From Fomes fomentarius (taxonomy: Eukaryota > Basidiomycota > Agaricomycetes > Polyporales > Polyporaceae), in assembly GCA_022606135.1 (NCBI GenBank), contig JABYQN010000019.1:186001-250000 (forward strand): a DNA stretch of 64,000 bases. The letters are read 5' to 3'. Positions 35,215 through 45,260 of this stretch are shown one piece after another. A model generated the notes under the pieces. The model did not search any database. It was not told where the DNA came from and worked only from the letters and a program-made list of their open reading frames with translations. Position numbers and translations under genes: made by a program. Every line of letters begins with the position of its first letter. Within the stretch, counting starts at the first letter, position 1.

Positions 35215-35450
35215 GCTCCGCAGTGCGATACAACTGACAATGGTATGCCCGGGATGGGCGAGTGACAACTGACGACTGACGACTGACTCGACTCGACTCC
35301 TCACGGTGAGTGAACTTTGAGCCACGAATCTTCCCCCAGCCCTGCCAGGGATCTCCCACAGACATATTCGACAGCGCGTGAGAGCGGACGTCGTCACCTC
35401 AAGTTGCACCGTTCCCGACATGCACATTGCACGACCGTCGACTCTCGGCC
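35215..35450 (+). repeat. Dispersed repeat, copy in arm L
   Basis: Contains ATGCCCGGGATGGGCGAGTG, GACATATTCGACAGCGCGTG and GAGCGGACGTCGTCAC. Related copies: the mirror in arm R (41,510-41,730) and a third in direct orientation inside the spacer (37,025-37,215). No coding content recognised. Confidence 0.65.
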
Positions 35451-35780
35451 CTCGGCCGGACGAGCCTGAGGGAATCGTGCAGCCCGTTACGCGCGCCCGA
35501 TCATCCCGCGTTCGTCCACACCTTGATGATAACAGCTACCTATCACATGCTGACCTGATTTTCCCTAATTCGGAACGACAGCAGACAGACCCAGCGAATC
35601 GGTCGAGCTGTTCTCGACGACGACGACGACGACGACGATGTCGTCAACCTTGCAGACAAGACGCAGCCCGTCCACATCACATCGAGAGAACGTCGACCTC
35701 CCTCCCGTGCGCGATGAGCTCAGGAAACCTGAGTAGCGTTTGTCTGTCGCGCGCTTTGCTCAGGCTCGCCTTCGTATGAC
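35440..35780 (+). pseudogene. Second 3' fragment of 7-TM gene, arm L
   Basis: Another decayed piece of the last exon (ACGACGATGTCGTCAACCTT then GCAGACAAGACGCAGCCCGT and GAGCTCAGGAAACCTGAGTA) and 3' flank (GCGCGCTTTGCTCAGG). A 5-bp insertion breaks the frame. Mirrored at about 41,200-41,500. Confidence 0.5.
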
Positions 35781-36104
35781 CGTGTCTGTCCGAATCCAAG
35801 TCCAATCATGTCTCGGTGTCTTCTCCATTAAGCTATTCGCTGTTCGTCGCTGGCATACTGTTTGTCCATGCTACCCGCACCCGCCGACCCTACCTTCTTG
35901 TTCCTGTCCCCTCCGCCCCTCACAGCACTGCTATAGACACCCTCTTGCAAACCCCAGGAACAATGAAACTGTCCCCCGGTCGAGAGAAGGTTGTGCGATG
36001 AACACTAACGAATAGCCCCGATACTACCGATTTACTGATTTCGAAGTACCCTCGAATGAGGATCGGGTAGGTCTATAAGTAAGGTTCTGTGAGAGAAGCA
36101 CCCT

Positions 36105-36114
36105 CCCCCCCCCC
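36105..36114 (+). repeat. C10 homopolymer (arm L)
   Basis: Ten C; the mirrored site in arm R is a run of 22 G. Confidence 0.9.
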
Positions 36115-36499
36115 GGCACGGAGCAAGCGGGCAGGGTGCATATAATAATAGAGGCCCCCTACATGGCGATTGGTGAAGCAAGAGGAGCAGGAATTAATAG
36201 CGCTTCGCAGAGTCTGATCAGTGCCAAAACTCCAGGAAGAGAAGTCGACTGCTGCGTGCTCTCGACTCAGAGAAGGCAGTTGTAACTCGTTCAAAAACGT
36301 CCGAGTGTTGCCTCTGGAGGCCAACGGCCCCCATCTCGAAGTTAGAAGACCTTCCTGCAATGAGACGGCGGTACACCACCCTGTACCTAGTTCGACATGA
36401 GCTTGTGTTATGCGGACATGCAAGGGAAGGCCGTTCCATTGAACCTCATACCCGGGGTGGAGCGGAAACCACCCGCGTTGTTACGATTCACGAGGTGCG

Positions 36500-37930
36500 C
36501 GCTGAACGACCACTATAAGGCGATCATATCGCCGTAATTTATGAACGAAGCCGAGGTACACCGACTCGCTCCCGTGCCTGATCTGAGTGCACGTTCCCTC
36601 CTCGTTGAGTAACCCGTCCACCCTGCGGATGTCGATGAGCGGAACAGGGCTTCCCGATACAGAGCGGAACGTCGGCACAGCGAGAGCAATGTGGGCCAAA
36701 CGCATGCGCAGTGTGCGATGTGGCCAAACGCACGCGCAGTGCGCACGACTCGGGCTGATCGCCATCTTACTACTGAAGGAGCAAGATAGCCGGGACGCAA
36801 GTAACTTAGAGGCCACGGATAGAACCCGAGCTACCGCGATCCGGCATCCCGCATTCATTCATTAACGTTCCGAGCATGGACAATATGGAAGCCCGGGGGC
36901 CCTGGCAGATAAGCTTCGTTCGCGGGCCACAGAAGATCGTTCGCAGCGTAGCGCGCTCCGCCAGCCTGGATCTCCTGGAGCGCGCGCCAAACCCCATTAT
37001 ATACCACGTATTTGCTTCATTCCGTGAAGGTACGTATCAGGGCGCCGCAACTGACAGTTGTATGCCCGAGATGGGCGAGTGACGCGTGCGCAGCGTGAGC
37101 GAATGAATCACGGATCTTCCCCCCAGCCCAGGATCTTCCACAGACATATTCGACAGCGCGTGAGAGCGGACGGACGTCGTCACTTGCTCCGTTCCCGAGA
37201 TGCACGACCGCCGACGAGTGCGAGATCCGACACGGTATGTAGGCTGCATGCGATAGATGCGAGACCAGATAACGCGTGCGAGGCAGATGACCGCGACACT
37301 GAGGAATGTGGCGAGAAACGTGTGGCCTATGTATGCGAGCTTCCCGGTCGATACGGAGTGATGGGCGTGCTGCAGGCGGACGAGCGACAATTACATACAT
37401 ATCGCGGCTCGCTTGTCACTGCGGCTCGGTAAGTTCAGATCGAGCTCGGAGCGTCTTAAGAAGCGAGTAAGTAACGGCAATGGAGCTGCAGCGTCGAGAC
37501 GATCTGCTGCATCATGCGAATGCGATTTGGGGTAGCCCACCATCAGTGTGGATGAGTCCATCCAGGAAGTGCGATCACGCATGCCTGTTTTCTGCGCTTG
37601 AGAGTGATTGACGGGACACAAGGATGGGAACGTGTTTGGGTACCGAGAAGAATGTACTCAGCTGGTGCGAGATGTGACGATGGGATGTCAAGATAAGGAT
37701 GGACACGCTTGTGCAGGCCACCATGAGCGGCCCACGGGGCTACGAAGCACTGGGATAGTCGCCGGATGGCGGCGATGCTGGAGCTTGCTGGGGAAAGAGG
37801 ATGCCTCCGAGATCCTTTCCTCCGTAGGTTCAGTCAGGCAGAAAGAGCGATTTGGATGAGCGAGGCTTGGCGGGCGGTTTGAGCGGGTGTTCACAGTGGA
37901 GTGGCCTCGGCTGTGCGCGTTCTGGATCGT
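36500..37930 (+). repeat. Composite repeat, interrupted copy (relative of 62.04-62.70 kb)
   Basis: 36,550-36,800 matches 62,044-62,255 (CTGCGGATGTCGATGAG, CCATCTTACTACTGAAGGAG) and 37,540-37,930 matches 62,258-62,670 (ACGGGACACAAGGATGGGAA, TGTCAAGATAAGGATGG, GGTTCAGTCAGGCAGAAAGA), ending in a chk1-exon-3-like stretch. The two halves are contiguous at 62 kb but separated here by about 740 bp, which include a copy of the 35.2-kb repeat. This suggests a nested insertion. Confidence 0.65.
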
Positions 37931-38091
37931 GCCGAGAGTGTCGCAGCCACCCTGCTCCAGCTGCGAGCGCCTCCTCTTGCTCGACAACAACAACGGCAAC
38001 AAGTGGACCTATTGGGCGGAGAGTCATATGAGAGCAGAGTAGAGCGAGCAACGACTGGAGAAGAAAGACAAAAGCGGGGGCGCGTCTGACG

Positions 38092-39027
38092 ATGACGGCG
38101 ACCAGTGGGAAAGCACCGCTTACGTTAGCCACGTGGATCGGGTTCCGCACCGGCGTGTTCGCGACCCTCTCTATGAGCGTCTACACAGTTTGCTTCTCTT
38201 CTTTGTCGTTCTCGTCCAGTTATATACCCGACGACCCTCTCCGCATCTCCTCCACGCCCTTTATCGTCCTATCCACATCGTTTACGCCCGTAACGCCCAT
38301 CATGTCCGTCGTCACCTGCGAAATGAGCCACCCTTCTGGTATGGGACGTCCTACAGACTCTCGACGACGACACGACCGCATGCCCCTCCCCCCAGCTCCC
38401 GCACGATCACAGCCTCACTCTCCGACCACCCGCTCCCTCCGCCACCGCCCGCGACCGATCCCGAACTCGTACTGGGCCACCCCGTACCTCGTCGCCTGCG
38501 AGTTCCCGTACTGCCCCCTGACCCCCGCACAAATGGCGCGCAAGCACACCCAGCAGAAGCTCGACGCCCTCCTCCAAGCCGGCGTGCGCACCTTCATCGA
38601 CCTCACCGAGCCCCACGAGCTCTTCCCGTACTCCCCCCACCTCACCGAGCGCTGCGCCCTCGTCGGCCTCGACCCCCGTGAGGTCGAGTACCACAACTTC
38701 CCCATCCGCGACCGCTGCCTGCCCGAGTCCGTCGACTTTGTGCGCAAGATCATGGACGTCCTCCGCGATAACGAGGAGCGCGGCCGGGTCTCCGCAGTGC
38801 ACTGCCGCGGGGGCATCGGCAGGACGGGCCTCGTCGTCGGCTGCTGGCTCGTCGAGTGCGGCATCGCGGGCGACGGGGACGATGCGCTCCGGATGATCGC
38901 CGAGGAGTGGAAGACGGTGGAGAAGTGCAAGCGGTACCCGCTCAGCCCCGAGACGGGCCCCCAACACGAGTACGTCCGCACGTTTGAGCGTGCTGCGTGG
39001 ATCGATGAGAAGCACCAAGTGCTCTGA
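38092..39027 (+). CDS. Protein-tyrosine/dual-specificity phosphatase-like protein
   Basis: Single exon, 311 residues from the ATG at 38,092. An in-frame ATG at 38,302 is an attractive alternative because the first 70 residues look unstructured. The phosphatase signature HCRGGIGRTG (CX5R) has the catalytic Cys at about residue 238; the upstream VRTFIDLTE strand and YHNFPIRDRCLPE loop (possible general acid Asp) match the Cys-phosphatase fold of small fungal and plant PTP-like proteins. The domain begins with NSYWATPYLVACEFP. Codon use is strongly C/G at third positions. The gene sits at the centre of the large inverted repeat and is the only apparently intact single-copy gene there. The substrate cannot be predicted. 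Confidence 0.85.
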   Translation: MTATSGKAPLTLATWIGFRTGVFATLSMSVYTVCFSSLSFSSSYIPDDPLRISSTPFIVLSTSFTPVTPIMSVVTCEMSHPSGMGRPTDSRRRHDRMPLPPAPARSQPHSPTTRSLRHRPRPIPNSYWATPYLVACEFPYCPLTPAQMARKHTQQKLDALLQAGVRTFIDLTEPHELFPYSPHLTERCALVGLDPREVEYHNFPIRDRCLPESVDFVRKIMDVLRDNEERGRVSAVHCRGGIGRTGLVVGCWLVECGIAGDGDDALRMIAEEWKTVEKCKRYPLSPETGPQHEYVRTFERAAWIDEKHQVL

Positions 39028-39249
39028 GCGGAGGATCGTCGGGGTCCCCGGTGAGTCACGTCCAGAGACTCCGTTTTGGTTTTGGTCGTTGATCAGCGTC
39101 CCCTCATACCGCAGCTCTCGCTCCACGCCCACTCGTTATGCCTTGACGCCTCCGTACGAGATTGACGAACGTTCTTCGGCTTGACCTCTATTCCTTGTCT
39201 CGGCCTCTAAGCGCAACCTACTAAGTTATCTCAATCTCGCCATGTCATC

Positions 39250-39720
39250 TTCTTGCACACCATCCCCTCTTGCGGCTTCCCTCTCTCCTGGGTAGATCTG
39301 GCATGGACCCCCTTTCTCTCTTCACGCATCTCTCTCTCTCTCTCTGTACATAGCGCCCCGCCTCATGCAATGCTCCTTGCCTGTTCTGCTCCTTGCTGTA
39401 GCACAGTTATTGCCTCCCCACGCTCGCATCGCATCGCATTCTCGTTCCACCGTTCTGTCTCTCGCATCAGGCATACAGACATAGACGGTACCGTACATAG
39501 CCATCTTTGCTCTCTTATCTCTCCCCATTTCCCATCTCTTACCATTCCCGGCGGACTCGGAGTCCCTGCCTCCATCTTGGCACATCTTTCAGATATCATG
39601 CATGCTCCCGCACGATACGTTCAGTATGGTCCTCTCGTCCTGTACTGGGTAACCCGGGTCAATCTATAGCACGTTGACGCTGTGTCCGCCTTGCTGGCTG
39701 GCTATATGCACAGTAGTGCT
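39250..39720 (+). repeat. Segment related to 29.0-29.5 kb and 47.85-48.2 kb
   Basis: Downstream of the phosphatase gene. Shares with the arms: CAGGCATxCAGACATAGA, CTCACCATTCCC-like and CATGCATGCTCC-GCACGAT blocks, GTCCTGTACxGGGTAA and AGCACGTTG. The orientation matches arm R. Contains a CT microsatellite at about 39,330. Confidence 0.55.
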
Positions 39721-39974
39721 TGGCATAAGTACATCTGCCCCGTGGTGATAGATTATAAGTGCGAGGTGCGTCGATCCGAATCTCCCGGAAATGGCTGACG
39801 CTGGCCGGGGGTCGGGACCGAGTCGAGGCCCCGCAGTTTTCACATACATAGTAATACTACCGCGTGTCCGGCAAGCGACAACATCAAGTGAGTGCGTCTT
39901 TGGCACTCTTTGCTTGGAGTTGTGACGTTCCCGTTCTCTGGCGCTAGATCTAGAGGCAACCACCTTAGCCTTGA

Positions 39975-40470
39975 GTTGTGCGAAGATTCAAGTTCCAAGG
40001 TGGTTCAAGGCGCCACGCGTTCGCGTTCGCCGGTCACCAACACATGCCCGTCTGATAAGTCCTGCCTGAAGTGCGGCGACTCCTCGGACTCGGACGCCAT
40101 GCGTGCAGGTGCTTTTGCTATGTGCTTAAGCTGCAAACGGGCCGATTCGGCGTAGTGGTGGTTGGTACTGGACAGACGCACGCGGCGGTCTGCGTTGGGA
40201 CATTCCATGTCCATGTACAAGACCGTTCAATGGCATTGATGAGTGGTAAGCACCGCTGTCTGTCGACATGTACATGTCGCCGGGTCAAGGCTGGCGTCGT
40301 CTGTGGCCTCTTCCTCTTTGATTTCCGACTTCTGGCACTGGCAATGGCGCGATCCAGGTTCGATATTGGATATTCGCGCAGGGACGGTCCGAGTCTAAGC
40401 GGTCAACCGGTCAAGGACGGTGTTTCATGTTTCCGTACCCACGTCGTGACCAGTGTTCAATTGAACCGCA
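39975..40470 (+). repeat. Dispersed repeat, spacer copy (relative of 44.24-44.95 kb)
   Basis: Common blocks with arm R in direct orientation: TGTGCGAAGATTCAAGTT, AAGGTGGTTCAA, CACGCGTTCGC, ACTGGACAGACGCA, CAAGACCGTT, CGCGCAGGGAC and TCTAAGCGGTCAA. It carries no recognisable gene and could be a non-autonomous mobile element, but termini are not defined. Confidence 0.5.
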
Positions 40471-40879
40471 TCGAGACGAGAAAATACCTCAGGCTGTATC
40501 CGGGTAACAATTTTAAGGACGTGCGTAACATGTTGCATACCATTCGACCACTGCTGGCAGGCAACCAGTCGGCATCACCGGTGATGCGCAAAGTCGCACA
40601 TGGCTTCTGCGAGTACTCGGTCGTATATGGTAAATCTGAGCGCGGGCTGACGAGCGCCTGGCATCGCAACTGGCTCAGAGTAGCACACCCGTTCTCATAA
40701 CGGTACTTGTCGAGCGGACGATCACCAGTAAGTTCCTATATTCAGTCGACTTCTCTTCCTGGAGTCTTGGCACTGATCAGACTCTGCGAAGCGCTATCCA
40801 ATCCTGTTCCTCTTGCTTCACCAATCGCCATGTAGGGGGCCTCTATTATTGTGTGCACCCTGCACGCTTGCTCCGTGCC

Positions 40880-40901
40880 GGGGGGGGGGGGGGGGGGGGG
40901 G
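40880..40901 (+). repeat. G22 homopolymer (arm R)
   Basis: Twenty-two consecutive G opposite C10 in arm L; potential quadruplex-forming and replication-slippage site near the inner end of the arm. Confidence 0.9.
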
Positions 40902-41199
40902 CTTCTCCCACAGAACCTTACCCTTACTTACAGACCCTACCCGATCCTCATTCGAGGGTACTTCGAGATCATTCAATCGGTAGTATCGGGAACGTTCACA
41001 ACCTTCTCTCGACTGGGGGACAGCAAGCGCCCGACGTGCTATGAATCATCGTTCATCGTTCCTGGGGCCTGCGAGAGGGTGTCAATAGCAGTGCTGTGAG
41101 GAGCGGAGGGGACAGGAACAAGGTAGGGTCGGCGGGTGCGGGTAGCATGGACAAAACAAACAGTATGCCAGCGACGAACAGCGAATAGCCTGCGGAGAA

Positions 41200-41500
41200 G
41201 ACACCGAGACATTATTGGACTTGGGTAGGCACGGTCATAGGTTGCCTGAGCTCATCGCGCACGGGAGGGAGGCCGACGTTCTCTCGATGTGATGTGGACC
41301 GGCTGCGTCTTGTCTGCAAGGTTGACGACATCAAGTCGTCGTTGTCGAGAACCTCGACCGAGTCGCTGGGCCTGCTGTCGTTCGAATTAGGGAAAATCAG
41401 GTCAGCATGTGAATCTGATAGGTAGCTGTTAAGGTACCGGTGTGGGTGCCTAGGCGCGTAACAGGCTGCACGATTCCCCTCGTCCGGCCGAGGGCCGAGA
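41200..41500 (-). pseudogene. Second 3' fragment of 7-TM gene, arm R
   Basis: Mirror of 35,440-35,780, with GACGACATCAAGTCGTCGTT and GCGCACGGGAGGGAGGCCGA pieces of the last exon; frame lost. Confidence 0.45.
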
Positions 41501-41940
41501 GTCGACGGTCGTGCAATGTTGCATCTCGGGAACGGTGCAACCTGAAGTGACGGCGTCCGCTCTCACGCGCTGTCGAATATGTTTGTGGGAGATCCTGGGG
41601 CAGGGCTGGGGGAAGATCCGTCGCTCAAAGTTCGCTCACCGTGAGTCGTCGAGTTCGAGTCAGTCGTTACTCGCCCATCCCGGGCATACCAATTGTCAGT
41701 TGTATCGCACTGCGGAGCTCTGATACGTACCAAGTTCACGGAATCAAGCACTGCATATGTGGTATGTATGCCACATATAGCGCGCCTACTACCTCTCGTC
41801 CGAATCTGTGTTCCTCCTCCTCTTCTACCGGCAGGTACGTGGCAATCACCACTCCGGGAATTTATTTTACGTCTGTCTCTCTCCGAGTCCCGCCGGTCAT
41901 CTTGACTGAGTTCTGCACTCGTTTCGCTATGAGATGTGTC

Positions 41941-41955
41941 GTTAGGGTTAGGGTT
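41941..41955 (+). repeat. Interstitial telomere-like repeat
   Basis: GTTAGGGTTAGGGTT, two and a half TTAGGG units, sits between GAGATGTGTC and GATCTGTC. The arm L counterpart (about 35,000) has no such repeat at this point. TTAGGG is the usual telomere repeat of basidiomycetes. Confidence 0.7.
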
Positions 41956-42651
41956 GATCTGTCATGACTGCCCTGCGCGTTATGCATATCCGCCGTCCCT
42001 GGCACAGTCCTTGACACGACGTACATCAGTGGCACACTGTGTACAGTCCGAAGGCTTATAAGAGCCCATCTCAGCGTGCACTATGAAGTTGTGTCGGTCT
42101 CAAACTACTACTAAAGTTATGACTCAAGGATCATAACGAGGGAGAAGGTAACTGAAGTTGAAACGTTCATGAAACGAGAGCTGATGTGTGTAGTATATAC
42201 CCTGATACGAGTCTAGGTATCTGAGTAGATACTACTATCTCTACCTCCTCGGTTCATAAATCATTGACATGGTGTGTAAGGACAGTTCAAAAAGAAGTCA
42301 AAGAAGAAGATGAATGTACATGTTTGGGAAGGTGGGATGTTATCGTTCACGTAAAGGACAAGGCAGGTATACCACGAGCGGCATACTATTAGTACATAAG
42401 GAAGAGCATGATGCGATGCGAGCCAGCATGGGCCATGGTAGTGGGGCGGATCTCTCTGAGAGCCAACTGGTGCCTGCCAAAAACTCATCTGGAAATGCAT
42501 TTCCCAAGTCCAGTGCAGCTGGGGTCACCTGGGCAGATCCAGAAGAGTCCAGAAGTTTTGGCTGTATCTGGGTTGGAAATCTGGTGCAGCCAGGCTCTCA
42601 TATAGTCTAAAGGAGACGTAGTTATTACACAACTTCTTACGCTGCTTCGCA

Positions 42652-43685
42652 TTGTCCACTAGGCTTTCTCTTAACCCAGATGTTGTACGCTCGCTCCACA
42701 TACTCTCGAACCTCTCGGAGACGCACTCTGGACTACGACTCTTTACTTGCAAGCCTCGATACATTAAAAAGGAAATGGACTGCATGTCATTGTGTGGTTG
42801 TGCGTCTTTGGGCCTCGATGAACTCTACGACGATGAGTGGTACATTGCGATGATGCTGTCTGACCGAAGTGGTAGCACGTACTTTGCTGCTGTGCATGTA
42901 GGATGCACAAGTAGTTACGATGACCCGAACTCTCAAAGGTTAGCATTCCACCCGTGTTCTCCTACGTGTTCAAAAGGTCAACCCCTTTCCCTTATGTAGT
43001 ATGTAGGACACCTGCACCGGTGCAATCGGCTCCTCGCCCTGTCACTACGCCCGCCTTCACCGGAAGTCCATTGTCTTACCCACCTGCAGTGATCGAGACG
43101 CCCAGTGTCCCACCACGCCTCAAAATCGACGTCACATTGTCCTTTTCGCCACTTGTGAACTATCGGGACGCCCTTGTTATGATGCGCCACAGAGTCTTCA
43201 CGGGGAGTCGCGAACCCATACATTCTTTTAAGACCTGCTTACCACCTGTATGGCCTTGCATCTCTCCCAAACTGACTGACAGAATTTACAGAGGCTGCTT
43301 TATCATCTCCAGATCGAACCGTTCGTTCGTCGTACCAATCCACGCAGAAGCCAAATCATGCATCTTTAGTACCCTGCCCATGGCATTCCTAAGTGCAATA
43401 CCCGCGACGAAAAAACGAGGTATGTTTCATCACGTACTCAATTGGCGAAAGTATAGCTCACCACACCACAAACTCAACATCACATTGTCCTCCACAGCAC
43501 TCGTAGAGTTTACGGCCTCCCGGGATTGCAAACAGTTACAGATAGAATGGAAAAAATGTATACCAGCGATGACACAGCAAATAGCCATTGGACAAGACAA
43601 CGAGACGCTATTGGACTTGGAACGCGAAGGCGGGTCCCAGCAAAGCGCACGACAACGACGACACCGTGATTGCGTACATGGGTGA
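42652..43685 (+). CDS. Conserved ORF(s) of unknown function, arm R
   Basis: Two overlapping open frames, 42,652-42,999 (116 codons; LYDDEWYIAMMLSDRSG, FAAVHVGCTSSYDD) and 42,954-43,685 (243 codons; relative of arm L 33,178-33,651). They may be exons of one gene; a junction was not settled. The end of the second frame runs antisense through the 3' flank of the 7-TM fragment, so its last 40 codons are probably not coding. No family recognised. Confidence 0.35.
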
Positions 43686-44200
43686 CAGCACTTGCAGAAC
43701 GATCCTGTCATACATACGCCATATTCCAAACAGCGAGCGGGAAGGACTCACGCATACATCATCAAAGTGAGACAAACTGCAGACGTGTGAGTGTATGTAC
43801 GTAGCGCCGCAGTTACACACTCTGCTCAGGCTGCCTGAGCTCACGGCGCAAGGGAGGGGGGTCGAAGTTCTCAATGTGGATGGGCTGCGTCTTGTCTGCA
43901 AGGTTGACGACATCGTCGTCGTCCGAGGCCCTCGACCCAGTCGCTGGGCCTGCTGTCGTGGATTTCAGGTCAGCAGCTATTATGAACGGAACGAATCGTG
44001 GCATGCCTGGGATCGTAACAAGCTGCACAACTCCCTCGTCACAGGTCCGAGTCGTCCCCGCCGAGAGCGAGCTGCCCGCACTGAGGCCGCCGGAGCGACT
44101 CTCAGGAACCGTCAATGGAGTCGATTACAGTTCCGAGATAGGCAGCTTGAAGTCGAAGTCGAAGTGGCAGGAATCACAGGGGAGTCTGAGCACGCCCAAA
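43600..44200 (-). pseudogene. 3' fragment of 7-TM gene, arm R
   Basis: Mirror of 32.4-33.1 kb: last exon (LPPLRRELRQPEQSV, stop about 43,813) and 3' flank. The exon-10 part is lacking because the sequence beyond about 44,232 is replaced. Confidence 0.6.
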
Positions 44201-44231
44201 AGCGAATCTAGGAAGATTCGCTCCCACTGTG

Positions 44232-45031
44232 ATAGCCTTGTCGTGCGAAGATTCAAGTTCAAGTTCAAGGTGGTTCAACCAAGGCGCACGCGTTCGCCGG
44301 TAATACACTGTGCCCGTCTTAAGTGTGCGACTCGGACTCAGACACCACGCATGCAGCTGCCCCTCAAGCTGCAAACGAGCCGTATTAGTTGCGAGCGAAG
44401 CGAGCATACCCCATAAGCTTAAGATCTTAAGATCTTAAGACCTTGGGCGATTTGCATTTCACGCGCCCAAAGTTCCCATAAAATGTGCATTTCCTGTCAG
44501 AGTCATCCTATAAATGCACGCACCTATTGATAACTATGACATACATATCTGTCGCAACCTTGAGGACAAAGGCATCATGTATGCGTGTGCTACGGGGGAA
44601 TGAGTAAGAAATGTCTGTCCAACGTCCCTAGACGCCCATCCGCGTCAAAGCGGACACAATACTTGAACACTGTCAGGACGCCCACTCGCCCGTAGGCAGC
44701 TTGAATTGTGAGCTATTCCAAGCATCCCTGTACCCCTTCGTTAAATCCGTGAGTGCAGACATAGCAAGCAGCCCATCCTAACGGAGACTAGTAGTACTGG
44801 ACAGACGCAGCACAAGACCGTTGAACGTTCAACTTGAATGGCACTGCCAATGGCACCCAGGTTGGATATCCGCGCAGGGACAATCCGACTAAGCGGTCAA
44901 GGGTCTTTTCATACCACGTTGTGATCAGCATACATCTGAACCAGTAACATGTTGACTCGGGACTCGCGGACGGGCGCTGTTGTTGGTAGTGCAGTTAGTA
45001 GCCAAATTTGCTGCTGTATGCGGGCGTGTTA
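44232..45031 (+). mobile_element. Non-homologous block in arm R carrying a dispersed repeat
   Basis: Arm similarity stops after CCCACTGTGA (44,232) and resumes at GGTACCAGCGG (45,031). Here arm R has about 800 bp where arm L has about 136 bp. Most of the block (44,245-44,955) is a relative of spacer 39,975-40,470 in direct orientation. No protein or clear terminal repeats seen. Transposon insertion with deletion, or a recombination scar, are both possible. Confidence 0.45.
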
Positions 45032-45260
45032 GGTACCAGCGGGGCCGGACCCTGTACTACTTCCTCCTCGCACAGCAAGTGGCAGTCGGTAAAATCTGGC
45101 AGTAGCAGTCAGCGAGCAGTGGCCCTTACACCATTTCTCAAAGACAAGTCAATCATCTTATTCGAAGGCACTGCCGCTCTTGTGAACGGCATCTACAGAC
45201 ATCTGAGATCATAAACGAGGAACAGCACAGCCTGAGGTCGCGTGTCTGGCTCTCTGCCCT

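Larger units (their letters stand above)
24835..36250 (+). repeat. Arm L of a large inverted repeat
   Basis: The whole segment reappears in reverse complement at about 40,745-52,430. Matching landmark pairs have near-constant coordinate sums: chk1 relic ATG 25,181/52,104, 7-TM ATG 26,198/51,070, lectin ATG 31,060/46,203 (sums about 77,265). Further in, about 0.7 kb of net length difference accumulates (32.2 kb against 44.2-45.0 kb). The inner homology boundary lies near GAAGTCGACTG at about 36,250. Identity is high but not complete. Confidence 0.92.
36251..40744. other. Spacer between the inverted-repeat arms
   Basis: About 4.5 kb not mirrored across the centre. Contains a composite repeat (36.5-37.9 kb), the phosphatase-like gene (38.09-39.03 kb) and two segments related to arm sequences (39.25-39.72 and 39.97-40.47 kb). 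Confidence 0.75.

Noticed and set aside
38407..39132. 241- and 214-codon open frames antisense to the phosphatase gene
   Set aside because: Shadow frames caused by strong C/G third-position bias of the true gene.
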